From the NCBI GenBank assembly GCA_024638915.1, contig JAHEJJ010000006.1:30417-94416 (forward strand): a stretch of DNA of 64,000 nucleotides. The letters are read 5' to 3'. A program made the position numbers and the translations under genes. This DNA comes from Robiginitalea sp. (GTDB lineage: Bacteria > Bacteroidota > Bacteroidia > Flavobacteriales > Flavobacteriaceae). Shown in pieces: positions 36,127 to 45,738 of this stretch; position 1 is the first letter of the stretch; each line of letters opens with the position of its first letter. The notes under the pieces were generated by a model. It was given only the letters and a program-made list of their open reading frames with translations, searched no databases and was not told the DNA's origin.

Positions 36127-38577
36127 ATGAAATACGCCATTGGGGCGCTGGTCCTGTTGTGGTCTGCTATCGCTCAGGCCCATGCTGATCCGGAAATCAC
36201 CGATGTTAGAATTGGCACGATCAACGGCCATGTTATCGAAAGCAGCTCCGGAATTCCTGTGGCTTATGCCGCTGTAGTACTGAAGTCGGTCGAAGACGGA
36301 AGCACCATCTCGGGGGGAATAACACTTGAAGACGGTAGCTTTGAACTGAAAAAACTCCCGGAGGGTACCTTTGTTTTTGAAGTGCAGTTTATCGGCTATA
36401 AAACACATTCCCGGCAGGTGACCATCAGCAAGCAAAACAGGAAATTAGAGCTCGGTGCAATTTCACTTGATGAGGAGGCCGAAGAGCTCAATGGAGTGGA
36501 AGTAGTAGCTGAGAGAACCACCATAGAGCAGCGCATCGACCGAAAAGTTGTAAATGTAGGGAAGGACCTCACTACCACCGGCGCTACAGCCTCAGACATC
36601 ATGAATAATATACCCTCGGTAAATATCGACCAGCAAACAGGTCAATTGACCCTAAGGGGAAACTCCAATGTACGTGTAATGGTAGACGGTAAGCTTTCCA
36701 ATGTTCCGGTGGAACAACTGCTCAGGCAAATACCATCGACCTCCATCAAACAAATTGAACTGATCACCAATCCATCGGCCAAGTACAATCCGGAAGGTAT
36801 GAGTGGAATTATCAATATCATACTCCACAAAAACGCCAATATCGGTTTCAACGGGAATATCAATACCGGTCTGACCTACGGAGAGGAGGCCAAATTCAAC
36901 AGTTCCATCGACCTGAATTACAAAAGAGGAAAATTCAATATTTACGGGAACTATGGAAACAACATAGGAAAATATGTCAATAATGGGTTTATCAATCGTC
37001 CTGATGAGAATTCACTTCAGGAATTCGAGTTTTTGAACAACAACAAGTCTAACCTTTTCAAGGTTGGACTGGACTTTTTTATCAGCGATAAACACACCCT
37101 GTCGATCTTTACCAATCAGAATTATTTTGACGGTAAAGCCAATGGAACCACCGAGGTCACTTATGCCGATAATCCCTCACGGAACCAAACCCAGTTTTTT
37201 AATCCGGATAATACGAACCACAGCCAGCAATACAATTTTGATTATAAATGGGAATTCGGCAAGGAGGGTCATAATATAGAGCTCGAACTAGATCACAACC
37301 GGTTCGAGGATGACGAGGTTTCCGAATTCAGGTTTAATGGGGCCAGCCCTTTTCCGGACTATACCGATTTTGTCGACACAGAACGGGAACAGACTTTTAT
37401 CAATCTCGATTATGTCAATCCTCTGGATTCGATCTCCAAAGTCGAGGCAGGACTGGAAACCCGGGTATTTGAGACTCAGATCGATTACGAATCCACAGGA
37501 TTATCCTTCGATTCGGGTGGTAACCTGATACCTACGCCCAGTACAGATTTTCTTTATGATATGGATATCTACTCAGCTTATGTCACCTTCAGCCAGAACT
37601 ATCAGAAATGGTCCTATCAGGTAGGCGTGCGGATAGAAGATGTGGAGGTGAAGGCCGATACCAATTTGGTGAGGGCTTTTACAGATAATTATACAGAGCT
37701 GTATCCATCGGCCTTTCTTACCTATAAGCCAGGTGAAAAAGACCAGTTCCAGATCAGTATGAGCCGAAGGGTAGACCGGCCAGGATTATCCCAGGTAAAT
37801 CCTATAAGGGAATGGGCTACCCCACTGATCTCTTCCTTCGGTAATCCAAGCCTTAGACCGCAGTTTACCATGTCGTACGAAACCAATTATACCAGGCGAT
37901 TCAAAAACGGGAGCCTTACGGCGGGTGTGTTTTACCGATCGGTAAAAGACGAGATCAACCGGGCCCTATTGATCGACCGTACCGATCTCAATAAAGTTAT
38001 TCTGACCTATGATAATTTCGACGACACTTCAGCCTATGGCGTAGAGGTCTCAAGCAACTACAAACCGACAAAGTGGTGGAATTTTAATGCCAGTTTTGAC
38101 CTTTATTCACAAACACAAAGGGGTACCACGGAACGCCTGCTGGAAGATACCGCAATAGCCGGTCCTGAAGATATAATTCAGGATGAAGTTGAGGTAGAGA
38201 ATACGGCCTGGAATTTTCGGATGAATAACAGCTTTATTGTAAATAAAAAACTGACCTTCCAGCTATTTGGATTTTACAGAGGACAAAACCGGACCATCCA
38301 GGTCGATGCAGATCCTATGTATTTTGTCAATGTCGGAGCGCGCTATAGTTTCCTGGACGGAAAAGCAACTTTGAGTGCCAATTACAACGATATATTCAAC
38401 ACTATGAATTTTTCATTTGAAGGGAGTCGGCCGTTTCCCCAGAACGGTAAATTTTTCTGGGAAAGCCAGAATGTGTTTATTGGTTTATCCTACCGATTCG
38501 GAAGTGCCAAAAACAAGGCGCTAAAGCGGAAAAGAAGGGATTCCAATACCAAAAGCAACAGTGGTGGAATTCTATAA
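36127..38577 (+). CDS. TonB-dependent receptor, outer-membrane beta-barrel family
   Basis: 816 residues from the ATG at 36127, which opens a good signal peptide (MKYAIGALVLLWSAIAQAHA); the upstream in-frame GTG at 36046 is less likely. A CarboxypepD_reg-like domain (about 28-115), a plug-like region (IMNNIPSVNIDQQTGQLTLRG, MVDGKL) and a beta-barrel that ends with SYRFGS and a basic tail. Barrel start is near residue 240. It belongs to the group of receptors with a CarboxypepD domain, not the SusC type; no SusD gene is beside it. Substrate unknown. Confidence 0.92.
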   Translation: MKYAIGALVLLWSAIAQAHADPEITDVRIGTINGHVIESSSGIPVAYAAVVLKSVEDGSTISGGITLEDGSFELKKLPEGTFVFEVQFIGYKTHSRQVTISKQNRKLELGAISLDEEAEELNGVEVVAERTTIEQRIDRKVVNVGKDLTTTGATASDIMNNIPSVNIDQQTGQLTLRGNSNVRVMVDGKLSNVPVEQLLRQIPSTSIKQIELITNPSAKYNPEGMSGIINIILHKNANIGFNGNINTGLTYGEEAKFNSSIDLNYKRGKFNIYGNYGNNIGKYVNNGFINRPDENSLQEFEFLNNNKSNLFKVGLDFFISDKHTLSIFTNQNYFDGKANGTTEVTYADNPSRNQTQFFNPDNTNHSQQYNFDYKWEFGKEGHNIELELDHNRFEDDEVSEFRFNGASPFPDYTDFVDTEREQTFINLDYVNPLDSISKVEAGLETRVFETQIDYESTGLSFDSGGNLIPTPSTDFLYDMDIYSAYVTFSQNYQKWSYQVGVRIEDVEVKADTNLVRAFTDNYTELYPSAFLTYKPGEKDQFQISMSRRVDRPGLSQVNPIREWATPLISSFGNPSLRPQFTMSYETNYTRRFKNGSLTAGVFYRSVKDEINRALLIDRTDLNKVILTYDNFDDTSAYGVEVSSNYKPTKWWNFNASFDLYSQTQRGTTERLLEDTAIAGPEDIIQDEVEVENTAWNFRMNNSFIVNKKLTFQLFGFYRGQNRTIQVDADPMYFVNVGARYSFLDGKATLSANYNDIFNTMNFSFEGSRPFPQNGKFFWESQNVFIGLSYRFGSAKNKALKRKRRDSNTKSNSGGIL

Positions 38578-38639
38578 TCACAGCGATATGAGCAAGTAAA
38601 GAGGATGGGTTGGTTAACTCTTATTGCTTATATCAGCTT

Positions 38640-38692
38640 AAACCCTGCCTCCGTTTGCGGATATTTATTGCGAACGGGGCGCCGGGTTTTTT
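38640..38692 (+). terminator. Terminator after the TonB receptor gene
   Basis: A long imperfect hairpin: AAACCC (38640-38645) with GGGTTTTTT (38684-38692), and an inner stem TCCGTT/AACGGG. T-run on the plus strand. Confidence 0.75.
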
Positions 38693-39242
38693 ATGGGTTA
38701 TTATCGAAAATACCGGTCGGATGACCGTCCAGGCTTGTGGAATTCTTTTTATGATAATATTCCTGCAACCCATCCACCCCCTTGTTCTCTGCCCAGGGTT
38801 CTAATAGGTTGCGATCTCCTTTGAATTCCATTAAAGGTACCGCAAACCCACATGAGGTTTGCACCAATTCAATTTTAAGATCGATGAGCTGCCGGCTGCC
38901 GGCAATTTTTGTAAATCGATGAATGTTCTGTTTCCAGAAATCATCGCGTTCATGATAGACCCTGGCTGAACCGTATAAGCGCAGTATCAAAGGTTTTCCC
39001 TCAAAAGCACAAAACATTATGGTCATTCGTTTATTGAACTGCAGGTGAGTGGCCGTCTCATTTCCGCTGCCGCTGAGATTCAGCCATAAAATTCGTTCAG
39101 GGCTAATCACATTAAAAGTATCAATTCCTTTGGGAGAGAGGTTGATACGACCTTCAGACATAGCGGTAGCTACAAAGAATATCTTCTGTTTTCGGATAAA
39201 GTCTATATGCGCCTGGGAGAGTGTTTCGTACTGTTGCGCCAT
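38691..39242 (-). CDS. Pyridoxamine 5'-phosphate oxidase-family protein
   Basis: 183 residues starting MAQQYETLSQAHIDFIRKQ. The split-barrel flavin fold is visible in KIFFVATAMSEGRINLSPKG and LWLNLSGSGNETATHLQFN. The substrate is unknown. Its stop touches the terminator of the TonB receptor gene, with which it converges. fabH lies 17 bp downstream. Confidence 0.9.
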   Translation of the reverse strand: MAQQYETLSQAHIDFIRKQKIFFVATAMSEGRINLSPKGIDTFNVISPERILWLNLSGSGNETATHLQFNKRMTIMFCAFEGKPLILRLYGSARVYHERDDFWKQNIHRFTKIAGSRQLIDLKIELVQTSCGFAVPLMEFKGDRNLLEPWAENKGVDGLQEYYHKKNSTSLDGHPTGIFDNNP

Positions 39243-39259
39243 AATCTGAAATTAAGTAC

Positions 39260-40270
39260 TTATGCCCATCTGATGATGCAACTGCCCCATGTAAATCCGC
39301 TTCCAAAAGCAGCGAGGACCACCAGATCTCCTTTTTTCACCATCCCTTTTTCCCAGGCCTCGGTGAGGGCTATCGGAATGGAAGCGGCAGTGGTATTTCC
39401 ATATTTCATGATATTGTTGTAGACCTGATTATCCTTCAACCTGAATTTTCGCTGGATGAATTGGGCGATGCGCAAGTTGGCCTGGTGCGGGATCAAGAGG
39501 TCGATATCGGAGGGCTCAAGTGAATTCTTTTTCAATCCTTCCATGATCACCTCACTAAAACGCACTACAGCATGCTTGAAGACGAACTGACCATTCATAT
39601 AAGGATAGTAAGAGCTGTCCTCAGGATCGTTTTCCTTGATTATATCCAATACCCAGCGTTTTCCCATACCGGGTGCGATTAAGGATAATTCTTCGGCATG
39701 TTCCCCTTCGGAATGCAGATGAGTTGAAAGGATGCCCTTGCTGTTATCCTCTTCCCGACTTAAAACAACCGCCCCCGCACCGTCACCAAAAATGACTGAA
39801 ACTCCCCGTCCGCGTGTCGTCATATCCAGACCGGTGGAATGGACTTCGGAACCAATCACCAAAACATTTTTATACATTCCGCTTTTGATAAACTGGTCGG
39901 CCAGTGAAATCCCGTAGACGAATCCTGAGCATTGATTTCTGACATCGATGGCACCAACGGTCTTTATTCCGAGATCTCTTTGCACCAATACGCCAGGGCC
40001 TGGAAAATAGTAATCCGGGCTAAGTGTGGCAAAAACGATAAAATCTATTTCATCTTTGTCGATCCCTGCCCTTTCAATAGCGATTCTGGCTGCTTTAACC
40101 CCCATAGTCGCGGTGGTATCGTCGCCTTTGATCACATGACGCCTTTCCTGGATACCAGTTCTTTCCTGTATCCATTCGTCGTCGGTATCCATCAGTTTTG
40201 AGAGATCCTCGTTGGTTACTACATTGTCAGGGACAAAGAATCCCAAACCTGTAATTTTTGAATTATACAT
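39260..40270 (-). CDS. fabH: 3-oxoacyl-[ACP] synthase III family protein
   Basis: 336 residues. Catalytic triad C114 (RNQCSGFVYG), H262 (PHQANLRI) and N292 (YGNTTAAS). It contains RTGIQERR near 37-44. Such enzymes condense acetyl-CoA or another acyl-CoA with malonyl-ACP. The N-terminus is typical. Bacteroidota often have several paralogues, so this may be a FabH-like enzyme for a special acyl group. Confidence 0.9.
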   Translation of the reverse strand: MYNSKITGLGFFVPDNVVTNEDLSKLMDTDDEWIQERTGIQERRHVIKGDDTTATMGVKAARIAIERAGIDKDEIDFIVFATLSPDYYFPGPGVLVQRDLGIKTVGAIDVRNQCSGFVYGISLADQFIKSGMYKNVLVIGSEVHSTGLDMTTRGRGVSVIFGDGAGAVVLSREEDNSKGILSTHLHSEGEHAEELSLIAPGMGKRWVLDIIKENDPEDSSYYPYMNGQFVFKHAVVRFSEVIMEGLKKNSLEPSDIDLLIPHQANLRIAQFIQRKFRLKDNQVYNNIMKYGNTTAASIPIALTEAWEKGMVKKGDLVVLAAFGSGFTWGSCIIRWA

Positions 40271-40362
40271 AGTTAGGTTTGTGCTTGATGAATGAAGTGC
40301 CCAAGCGCGCTTTACATCCAGTTCTAGGAACTAAGATAGCTAAAATAATTGTCGCTGTTCTC

Positions 40363-41685
40363 TCAAATATGAGCGACTTTCATGTATTTCTGGTATTGAT
40401 TTACCTTTACATTAGCCCTTAGATCGTGAAGGAGATGATAGAGTCCGAAAAACGTACGATTTATGTAGAGAAAGTGTTTAGACCCTCTGTTGCCATTCAT
40501 TTTTCTGATATGCTCATCGCGGGCAAAACGTTCACTGAGCGAGGCGATCTCAGACCAGAAAACCGGGTCGCCAAAATCGAATTCCTCTTTGTGAAATGGG
40601 GTCGTAAACAATCCGAGCATTTCTTTAAAAAGAACTTTGAAAAAATCCCTCTCCCGGGGTGAATCGGAATCGGTCAGAATTTCCAGATCAGAAAGCGTTT
40701 TTTCGAATAATTCCTCATCCTCCAGATTTTCTCTCTTCGCTAATTCAAAATAGGGCGTATAAAACTCTTCCGGAACCTCTTTAACACATCCAAAGTCTAT
40801 GGCGACCAAATCACCCTCTTCGCTGACCAAGAAATTTCCCGGATGCGGATCGGCCTGTACTTTTTTTAATCCATGCATCTGGAACATGTAGAAGTCCCAT
40901 AGCGTTTGCCCGAGATCCTGTGCCAGTTCAGGGTCAAAATCGGATGATGTAAAATCGCTCAAATGTATACCATTCATCCAATCCATGGTGATGATCCTCT
41001 CACTGGAGATTTCTTCATAATAACGCGGAAACTTCAGTCGGGGTATGATGCCACATGATTCCGACATCTCGATACTTCTTTTAATTTCAAGACGGTAATC
41101 TGTTTCTTCGAGTAACTTGGCCTCCACCTCCTTAAAAAATTTATCGGTGTCCTGTCCCTTTAAGTTGAACATTTTAAGGGCGATGGGCCTTACGATGGCC
41201 AGGTCGGAGTGTATGCTTTGAGCCACACCCGGATATTGAATTTTGACCGCCAGTGACTTCCCGTTTTTCTCGGCCTTATGGACCTGTCCGATGCTAGCCG
41301 CATTTACCGAGTTTTGTTCGAAGTGATCGAAGATTTCCTCAGGATACTTTTTAAAATACTTCTTAAAAGTTTTGCGTACCAGCGGCGCGGAAAGCGGGGG
41401 AACCGAAAACTGCGCCAGAGAAAATTTTTCCACATACGCCCTGGGCAGCAAATTTTTCTCCATACTCAGCATTTGGGCTACTTTCAGGGCGCTACCTTTT
41501 AATGTTTTAAGGCCATTATAGATGTCCTGGGCATTGTTTTCGTTCAATTCCTCTTTATCCAATTCCGGATTTACTAATTTCTTGCTATAGTACTTTACAT
41601 AATTGCCGCCCACTTTTACTCCGGTTCGTACAAGTTTTCCGGCCCTTCCGATCTTTCCTGTGGGTATGGTATCAATTGTTTTCAT
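40363..41685 (-). CDS. AarF/UbiB/ABC1-family atypical kinase
   Basis: 440 residues from the ATG at 41685. Motifs: KGSALKVAQM (Ala-rich KxGQ-like), AVKIQYPGV (catalytic Lys), EETDYRLE (the QTD-like element) and QADPHPGNFL (catalytic loop), then IDFGCVKE (DFG). ABC1 proteins support quinone biogenesis and lipid homeostasis. Coupled to the TetR regulator gene 20 bp upstream. Confidence 0.94.
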   Translation of the reverse strand: MKTIDTIPTGKIGRAGKLVRTGVKVGGNYVKYYSKKLVNPELDKEELNENNAQDIYNGLKTLKGSALKVAQMLSMEKNLLPRAYVEKFSLAQFSVPPLSAPLVRKTFKKYFKKYPEEIFDHFEQNSVNAASIGQVHKAEKNGKSLAVKIQYPGVAQSIHSDLAIVRPIALKMFNLKGQDTDKFFKEVEAKLLEETDYRLEIKRSIEMSESCGIIPRLKFPRYYEEISSERIITMDWMNGIHLSDFTSSDFDPELAQDLGQTLWDFYMFQMHGLKKVQADPHPGNFLVSEEGDLVAIDFGCVKEVPEEFYTPYFELAKRENLEDEELFEKTLSDLEILTDSDSPRERDFFKVLFKEMLGLFTTPFHKEEFDFGDPVFWSEIASLSERFARDEHIRKMNGNRGSKHFLYINRTFFGLYHLLHDLRANVKVNQYQKYMKVAHI

Positions 41686-41705
41686 AGGCAATACATGTTA
41701 TTGGA

Positions 41706-42362
41706 TTAGGATAAGCCTTCTTTCACCAGAAATTTTCCGAAGTCTATAATATTTTCCAGAGGGGTATTATCAAAAAGATCATAGACCGTTGTTACAGATT
41801 TTTCAATAGCCATATCTGTTTTTTCAAATCCCGGAGAATTGTCGTCTATCCAGAATTTGAATAAGAACATGAAGTGCCACCAGGCCCCTTCCGAAAAAAT
41901 TCGAGTGTTGCGTTGAGCCAAACCGGAGCTTTTCTCAGCATTATCAGCGGAAATGAGGTCATCTGCAAAGGACTTGATCTTTTTACGCAGTCCTTTGTAT
42001 TCCGACATTTTATCTTTTAATCCGCCATGACTGGTTACGGTTAACACATAGCTGCGATTTACTGTAAGCAGTTCAAAAAAAGTATAGAAGAAAGAAAGCA
42101 GCTTATCCTTGCTATCAAAATCCCCATACTCCTTATTTTTTTGTAGTAGTTCGATTGTATTGTCATAGAAGGCTTCCCATATAGCTTGTTGCAAACCCTT
42201 GAAAGATCCGAAATGAGCATAGAAGTCCTCTTCTTTAATTTTCCCTTCTTTACAAAACTTGTAAATATTGGTAGGCGGATGGCCTTCCTCCAGCACAGCG
42301 TTCATGTAGCTGTTGATCAATTCTTGTTTTAAATCTGTTTTTTGTCGACTTTTAGCTGTCAT
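41706..42362 (-). CDS. TetR-family transcriptional regulator
   Basis: 218 residues from the ATG at 42362 (a TTG at 42371 adds three). The N-terminal helix-turn-helix is diverged (INSYMNAVLEEG, then NIYKFCKEGKIKEEDFYAHFGS), followed by an all-helical ligand domain. It immediately precedes the AarF kinase gene and probably controls it. Confidence 0.88.
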   Translation of the reverse strand: MTAKSRQKTDLKQELINSYMNAVLEEGHPPTNIYKFCKEGKIKEEDFYAHFGSFKGLQQAIWEAFYDNTIELLQKNKEYGDFDSKDKLLSFFYTFFELLTVNRSYVLTVTSHGGLKDKMSEYKGLRKKIKSFADDLISADNAEKSSGLAQRNTRIFSEGAWWHFMFLFKFWIDDNSPGFEKTDMAIEKSVTTVYDLFDNTPLENIIDFGKFLVKEGLS

Positions 42363-42726
42363 GGTTTTCAATTATTTTGTCGAAGCAAATTTAATATATA
42401 ATAAACATTTTATCTGTTAATTAAAAGAGAAAAGAATTTAACAAAAAAACGTGCTTTCGGGGGAAAGCACGTTTTCAAACAACCTAACCAATTAATAAAC
42501 AAACTGATTACAAAATCAAAAAGCCTTTTCATAGCAATTTAGGCTATCGCAATCACAAAGCAAATATAACTAATGTTTAAGATATATGCTATATAATTAA
42601 ACAAAAACTTATGTTAAATTTTTAAATATGATTCAATTCCCAGTCAGTGTATGTCAGTTTGTCATCTATTAACAGTATGGTATTTTTTTTGTCTTACCTT
42701 CTTTAAAATTTAAAAAGTAAAAATCT
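42363..42726. other. Intergenic region between divergent tetR and htpG, with an orphan hairpin
   Basis: 364 bases of AT-rich DNA. It contains a strong terminator hairpin at 42446-42475 between two divergent genes. A 40-codon frame (42410-42532, minus) spans the hairpin but is not supported as a gene. Nothing else was seen. Confidence 0.5.
42446..42475 (-). terminator. Orphan terminator hairpin
   Basis: Arms CGTGCTTTC (42450-42458) and GAAAGCACG (42463-42471), extended by AAAA/TTTT. The longer T-run (seven) is on the minus strand, fewer on the plus. It lies between divergent promoters, so it implies a short unannotated transcript. Confidence 0.7.
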
Positions 42727-44616
42727 ATGGCTACAGGTAAGATTAATGTATCGGTGGAGAACATTTTCCCACTAATCAAAAAATTCCTTTATAGCGATCA
42801 TGAAATCTTTTTGAGGGAATTGATTTCGAATGCTACTGACGCGACACTAAAGCTCAAACACCTCGTTTCGATTGGTGAGGCTAAGATCGATTTCGGCGAA
42901 CCCCTGATCGAAGTCAAAGTCGATAAAAAAGGGAAGAAACTGCATATTATTGACCAGGGTATTGGAATGACTTCAGAGGAGATCAAAAAATATATAAACG
43001 AGGTGGCCTTTTCAGGTGCCGAGGAATTTCTGGAAAAATATAAGGAGGCCGACAAAGATGCTGGTATCATTGGCCATTTTGGTCTAGGTTTCTATTCTTC
43101 ATTCATGGTAGCGGATAAGGTCGAAATCTTAAGTAAAAGCTATAAAGAAGAACCTGCTGTGCATTGGTCTTGCGATGGTACTCCCAAATTCAGCCTGAAA
43201 AAAGGCACCAGAAAAACCCATGGTACGGAGATAATTCTTCATATAGCTGACGATTCTACCGAGTTTTTGGAAGATGGCCGTATCAGGACGTTACTGCAGA
43301 AGTACAACAAATTTATGCCTATCCCCATTAAATTTGGTACTCGAACCGAAACCTTGCCAAAACCTGATGGGGCCAAAGAAGATGAACCGGCACCGACCAG
43401 GGAAGTAGACGATATTATCAACAATCCTAAGCCGGCATGGACGCGGAAGCCAAGCGATCTAAAGGACGAGGAGTATAGCGCTTTTTACCGCGAACTCTAT
43501 CCGATGCAGTTCGAGGAACCGTTATTCCATATCCATCTGAACGTTGATTATCCCTTTAATCTCACGGGAATACTTTATTTCCCAAAGTTGACCAATGATC
43601 TGAACATTCAGAAAGACAGGATTCAACTATATCAAAACCAGGTATTTATCACAGATAATGTTGAAAATATCGTGCCGGAGTTTCTCACCATGTTACGCGG
43701 CGTGATCGATTCGCCCGATATACCTCTTAACGTATCCCGGTCTTATCTTCAAGCCGATGCCGCTGTAAAAAAGATCTCTTCCTACATCACCCGTAAAGTA
43801 GCCGATAAACTCAATTCGCTGTTTAAGAGCAATCGCGAAGACTTCGAACAGAAATGGAATGATATCAAGATCGTGATCGAATATGGTATGCTTTCGGAAG
43901 AAAAATTCTTCGAAAAAGCAGAAAAATTTGCCCTATATCCTACGGTCGATGGTCAATATTTAACCTTTGAAGAGCTATCAGAAAAGATAAAAACCCTTCA
44001 GACCGATAAGGACGATAAACTGGTCATTCTCTATGCTTCAGATAAGGAGGAACAACACAGCTACATTGAGGCCGCCAAAGCTAAAGGCTTTGAGGTGCTC
44101 TTATTAGACAGTCCTATCGTAACACATTTGATGCAGAAACTCGAGACTTCTAAGGAAAATATTTCCTTTGCAAGAGTCGATGCAGACCATTTGGATAACC
44201 TGATCAAGAAAGAGGATACCAAGATAAGCAAGCTCTCGGACGATGAAAAAGACAAGCTGAAGCAGAATATAGAAGAAGTCCTTTCCGACAAAGGCTATAC
44301 CGTTCAAATGGAACCTTTGGACAGCGCCGATTCACCATTTATCATAACCGAACCTGAATTCATGAGAAGAATGAAGGAAATGCAACGCACCGGTGGCGGT
44401 GGAGGTATGTTCGGAATGGGAAATATGCCCGATATGTATAATTTGGTTGTCAATACCAACCATGAGCTAGTTTATGAGATTCTGAATACCAAGACTGCTA
44501 AGAAGAGAGAACGTCTCATCAACCAGTCGTTAGACCTGGCCAGGCTCTCAAAGGGATTGCTTAAAGGAGAGGAACTCACTCAATTTATCCAGAGAAGTTA
44601 CCAGATGATCAAATAA
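42727..44616 (+). CDS. htpG: Molecular chaperone HtpG (Hsp90)
   Basis: 629 residues. GHKL ATP site: ELISNATDATLKL, DQGIGMTSEE, GHFGLGFYSSFMVADKVE. The middle domain follows, and the C-terminal dimerisation domain has a glycine-rich stretch MFGMGNMP near 560. ATP-driven cytosolic chaperone. Converges with the gene at 44625. Confidence 0.97.
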   Translation: MATGKINVSVENIFPLIKKFLYSDHEIFLRELISNATDATLKLKHLVSIGEAKIDFGEPLIEVKVDKKGKKLHIIDQGIGMTSEEIKKYINEVAFSGAEEFLEKYKEADKDAGIIGHFGLGFYSSFMVADKVEILSKSYKEEPAVHWSCDGTPKFSLKKGTRKTHGTEIILHIADDSTEFLEDGRIRTLLQKYNKFMPIPIKFGTRTETLPKPDGAKEDEPAPTREVDDIINNPKPAWTRKPSDLKDEEYSAFYRELYPMQFEEPLFHIHLNVDYPFNLTGILYFPKLTNDLNIQKDRIQLYQNQVFITDNVENIVPEFLTMLRGVIDSPDIPLNVSRSYLQADAAVKKISSYITRKVADKLNSLFKSNREDFEQKWNDIKIVIEYGMLSEEKFFEKAEKFALYPTVDGQYLTFEELSEKIKTLQTDKDDKLVILYASDKEEQHSYIEAAKAKGFEVLLLDSPIVTHLMQKLETSKENISFARVDADHLDNLIKKEDTKISKLSDDEKDKLKQNIEEVLSDKGYTVQMEPLDSADSPFIITEPEFMRRMKEMQRTGGGGGMFGMGNMPDMYNLVVNTNHELVYEILNTKTAKKRERLINQSLDLARLSKGLLKGEELTQFIQRSYQMIK

Positions 44617-44624
44617 TGAGATGA

Positions 44625-45044
44625 TTATCTGAAAAATTTCTTTAGATAAATAATCTGGATATAGAAGAAAATGGACAGCATCAGTAAGGCATACACCACC
44701 GTATGTTCAATATTGATGCTGTTCATATTTATAAGGCTTTCATACCCATTTGAAGGAAACAGACCACTGATTTCGTCTAAAAACGGAATGGGCATATCAG
44801 ACCATTCCTGTTTCCCATCAACTGTGAGTAAAATAAAACATATACCCAACACAAAGGCAGAAATCGGCAGCCATCCCTTTTTCGAAATAAGTGGCTTATA
44901 CCGGGTTATCGACGAGGGGAATTGCGATTGTTCAATCTTCTCCATCAGGGATTCGGTAAATTGGTCGGAGGGCTGATCTGCCCCCGCCTCAACCACCAAG
45001 TTTCTTATCAAATCATCGGCTTTCCTATCCTGTTCTGCCTTCAT
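44625..45044 (-). CDS. Small membrane protein paired with an ECF sigma factor (putative anti-sigma)
   Basis: 139 residues. A soluble N-terminal region (1-50, acidic and helical, MKAEQDRKADDLIRNLV), two membrane segments (about 57-74 and 112-132) and a loop between. No zinc-binding HxxxCxxC motif. It overlaps the end of the sigma factor gene by 20 bp, which is the usual place of a membrane anti-sigma factor. I infer that role from position only. Confidence 0.78.
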   Translation of the reverse strand: MKAEQDRKADDLIRNLVVEAGADQPSDQFTESLMEKIEQSQFPSSITRYKPLISKKGWLPISAFVLGICFILLTVDGKQEWSDMPIPFLDEISGLFPSNGYESLINMNSINIEHTVVYALLMLSIFFYIQIIYLKKFFR

Positions 45045-45618
45045 ATTCTTTAATTATATCTGGTTCAAGTCTTCTTTTTAATATTCCAAGGAGGCGTTTT
45101 CTCGTGCGAAAGAGCCTGACTTTGATCGTGTTAGCTGAAAATCCTGTAATGTTCTCTATTTCCTTCAGACTGAGCTCTTCTAGATAGAATAGCGTGATCA
45201 GGATAGCATCATCACCTGCCAGTTCATCGATAGCTTCCTTTACACAGGTCTTTCGTTCGTTTTGTTCTAAACTATTCATTTGCCGATCCATAGCTCCGAT
45301 ATCGTAACGTTCAGCGATATCTGTAGACTCCATTATTACACGCCTTTTTTTCTTCTTCAGGCGGTCGAGTGATTTGTGATAAGCAATGCGATACAACCAG
45401 GTAGAGACCTTACTTTCTCCCCGAAACGACTCTAAAGCATTATAAGCGCTGAGGAATACATCCTGGGCCACTTCTTCGGCATCTTCTCTTTGTTTTATCA
45501 TCCGCATGGCTACGGTGAAGACCAAAGACTTATACCGGTCTACCAGGACCGAAAAGGACGCGGTGTCCCCAGCCCTTACTTTTTTTAAGATCTCCTGGTC
45601 GGTTAAGCGGCTCATCAT
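45025..45618 (-). CDS. RNA polymerase sigma factor, ECF/sigma-70 family
   Basis: 197 residues from the ATG at 45618 (MMSRLTDQEILKKVRAG); an upstream TTG adds 28 residues without family similarity. Region 2 (RYKSLVFTVAMRMIKQREDAEEVAQDVF, split here as two motifs: SLVFTVAMRMIK and AEEVAQDVFLSAY) and region 4 (LITLFYLEELSLKEIENI, NTIKVRLFRTRKRL). The downstream membrane gene overlaps it, so the pair forms a membrane-signal unit. Confidence 0.92.
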   Translation of the reverse strand: MMSRLTDQEILKKVRAGDTASFSVLVDRYKSLVFTVAMRMIKQREDAEEVAQDVFLSAYNALESFRGESKVSTWLYRIAYHKSLDRLKKKKRRVIMESTDIAERYDIGAMDRQMNSLEQNERKTCVKEAIDELAGDDAILITLFYLEELSLKEIENITGFSANTIKVRLFRTRKRLLGILKRRLEPDIIKEYEGRTG

Positions 45619-45738
45619 ATCATAAGACGCACATTTGTCCGAATAGGTTACAAAAAAACTTCTTTTGTTGTAACCCGATCTGGCTTTCTGTCGTCCAAGC
45701 AACAGTTAAGTTCATATAATCAATTAAAAAACAAAATT

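Noticed and set aside
38610..38804. Plus-strand ORF of 64 codons after the TonB receptor
   Set aside because: It runs through the terminator hairpin and over the convergent PNPOx-like gene.
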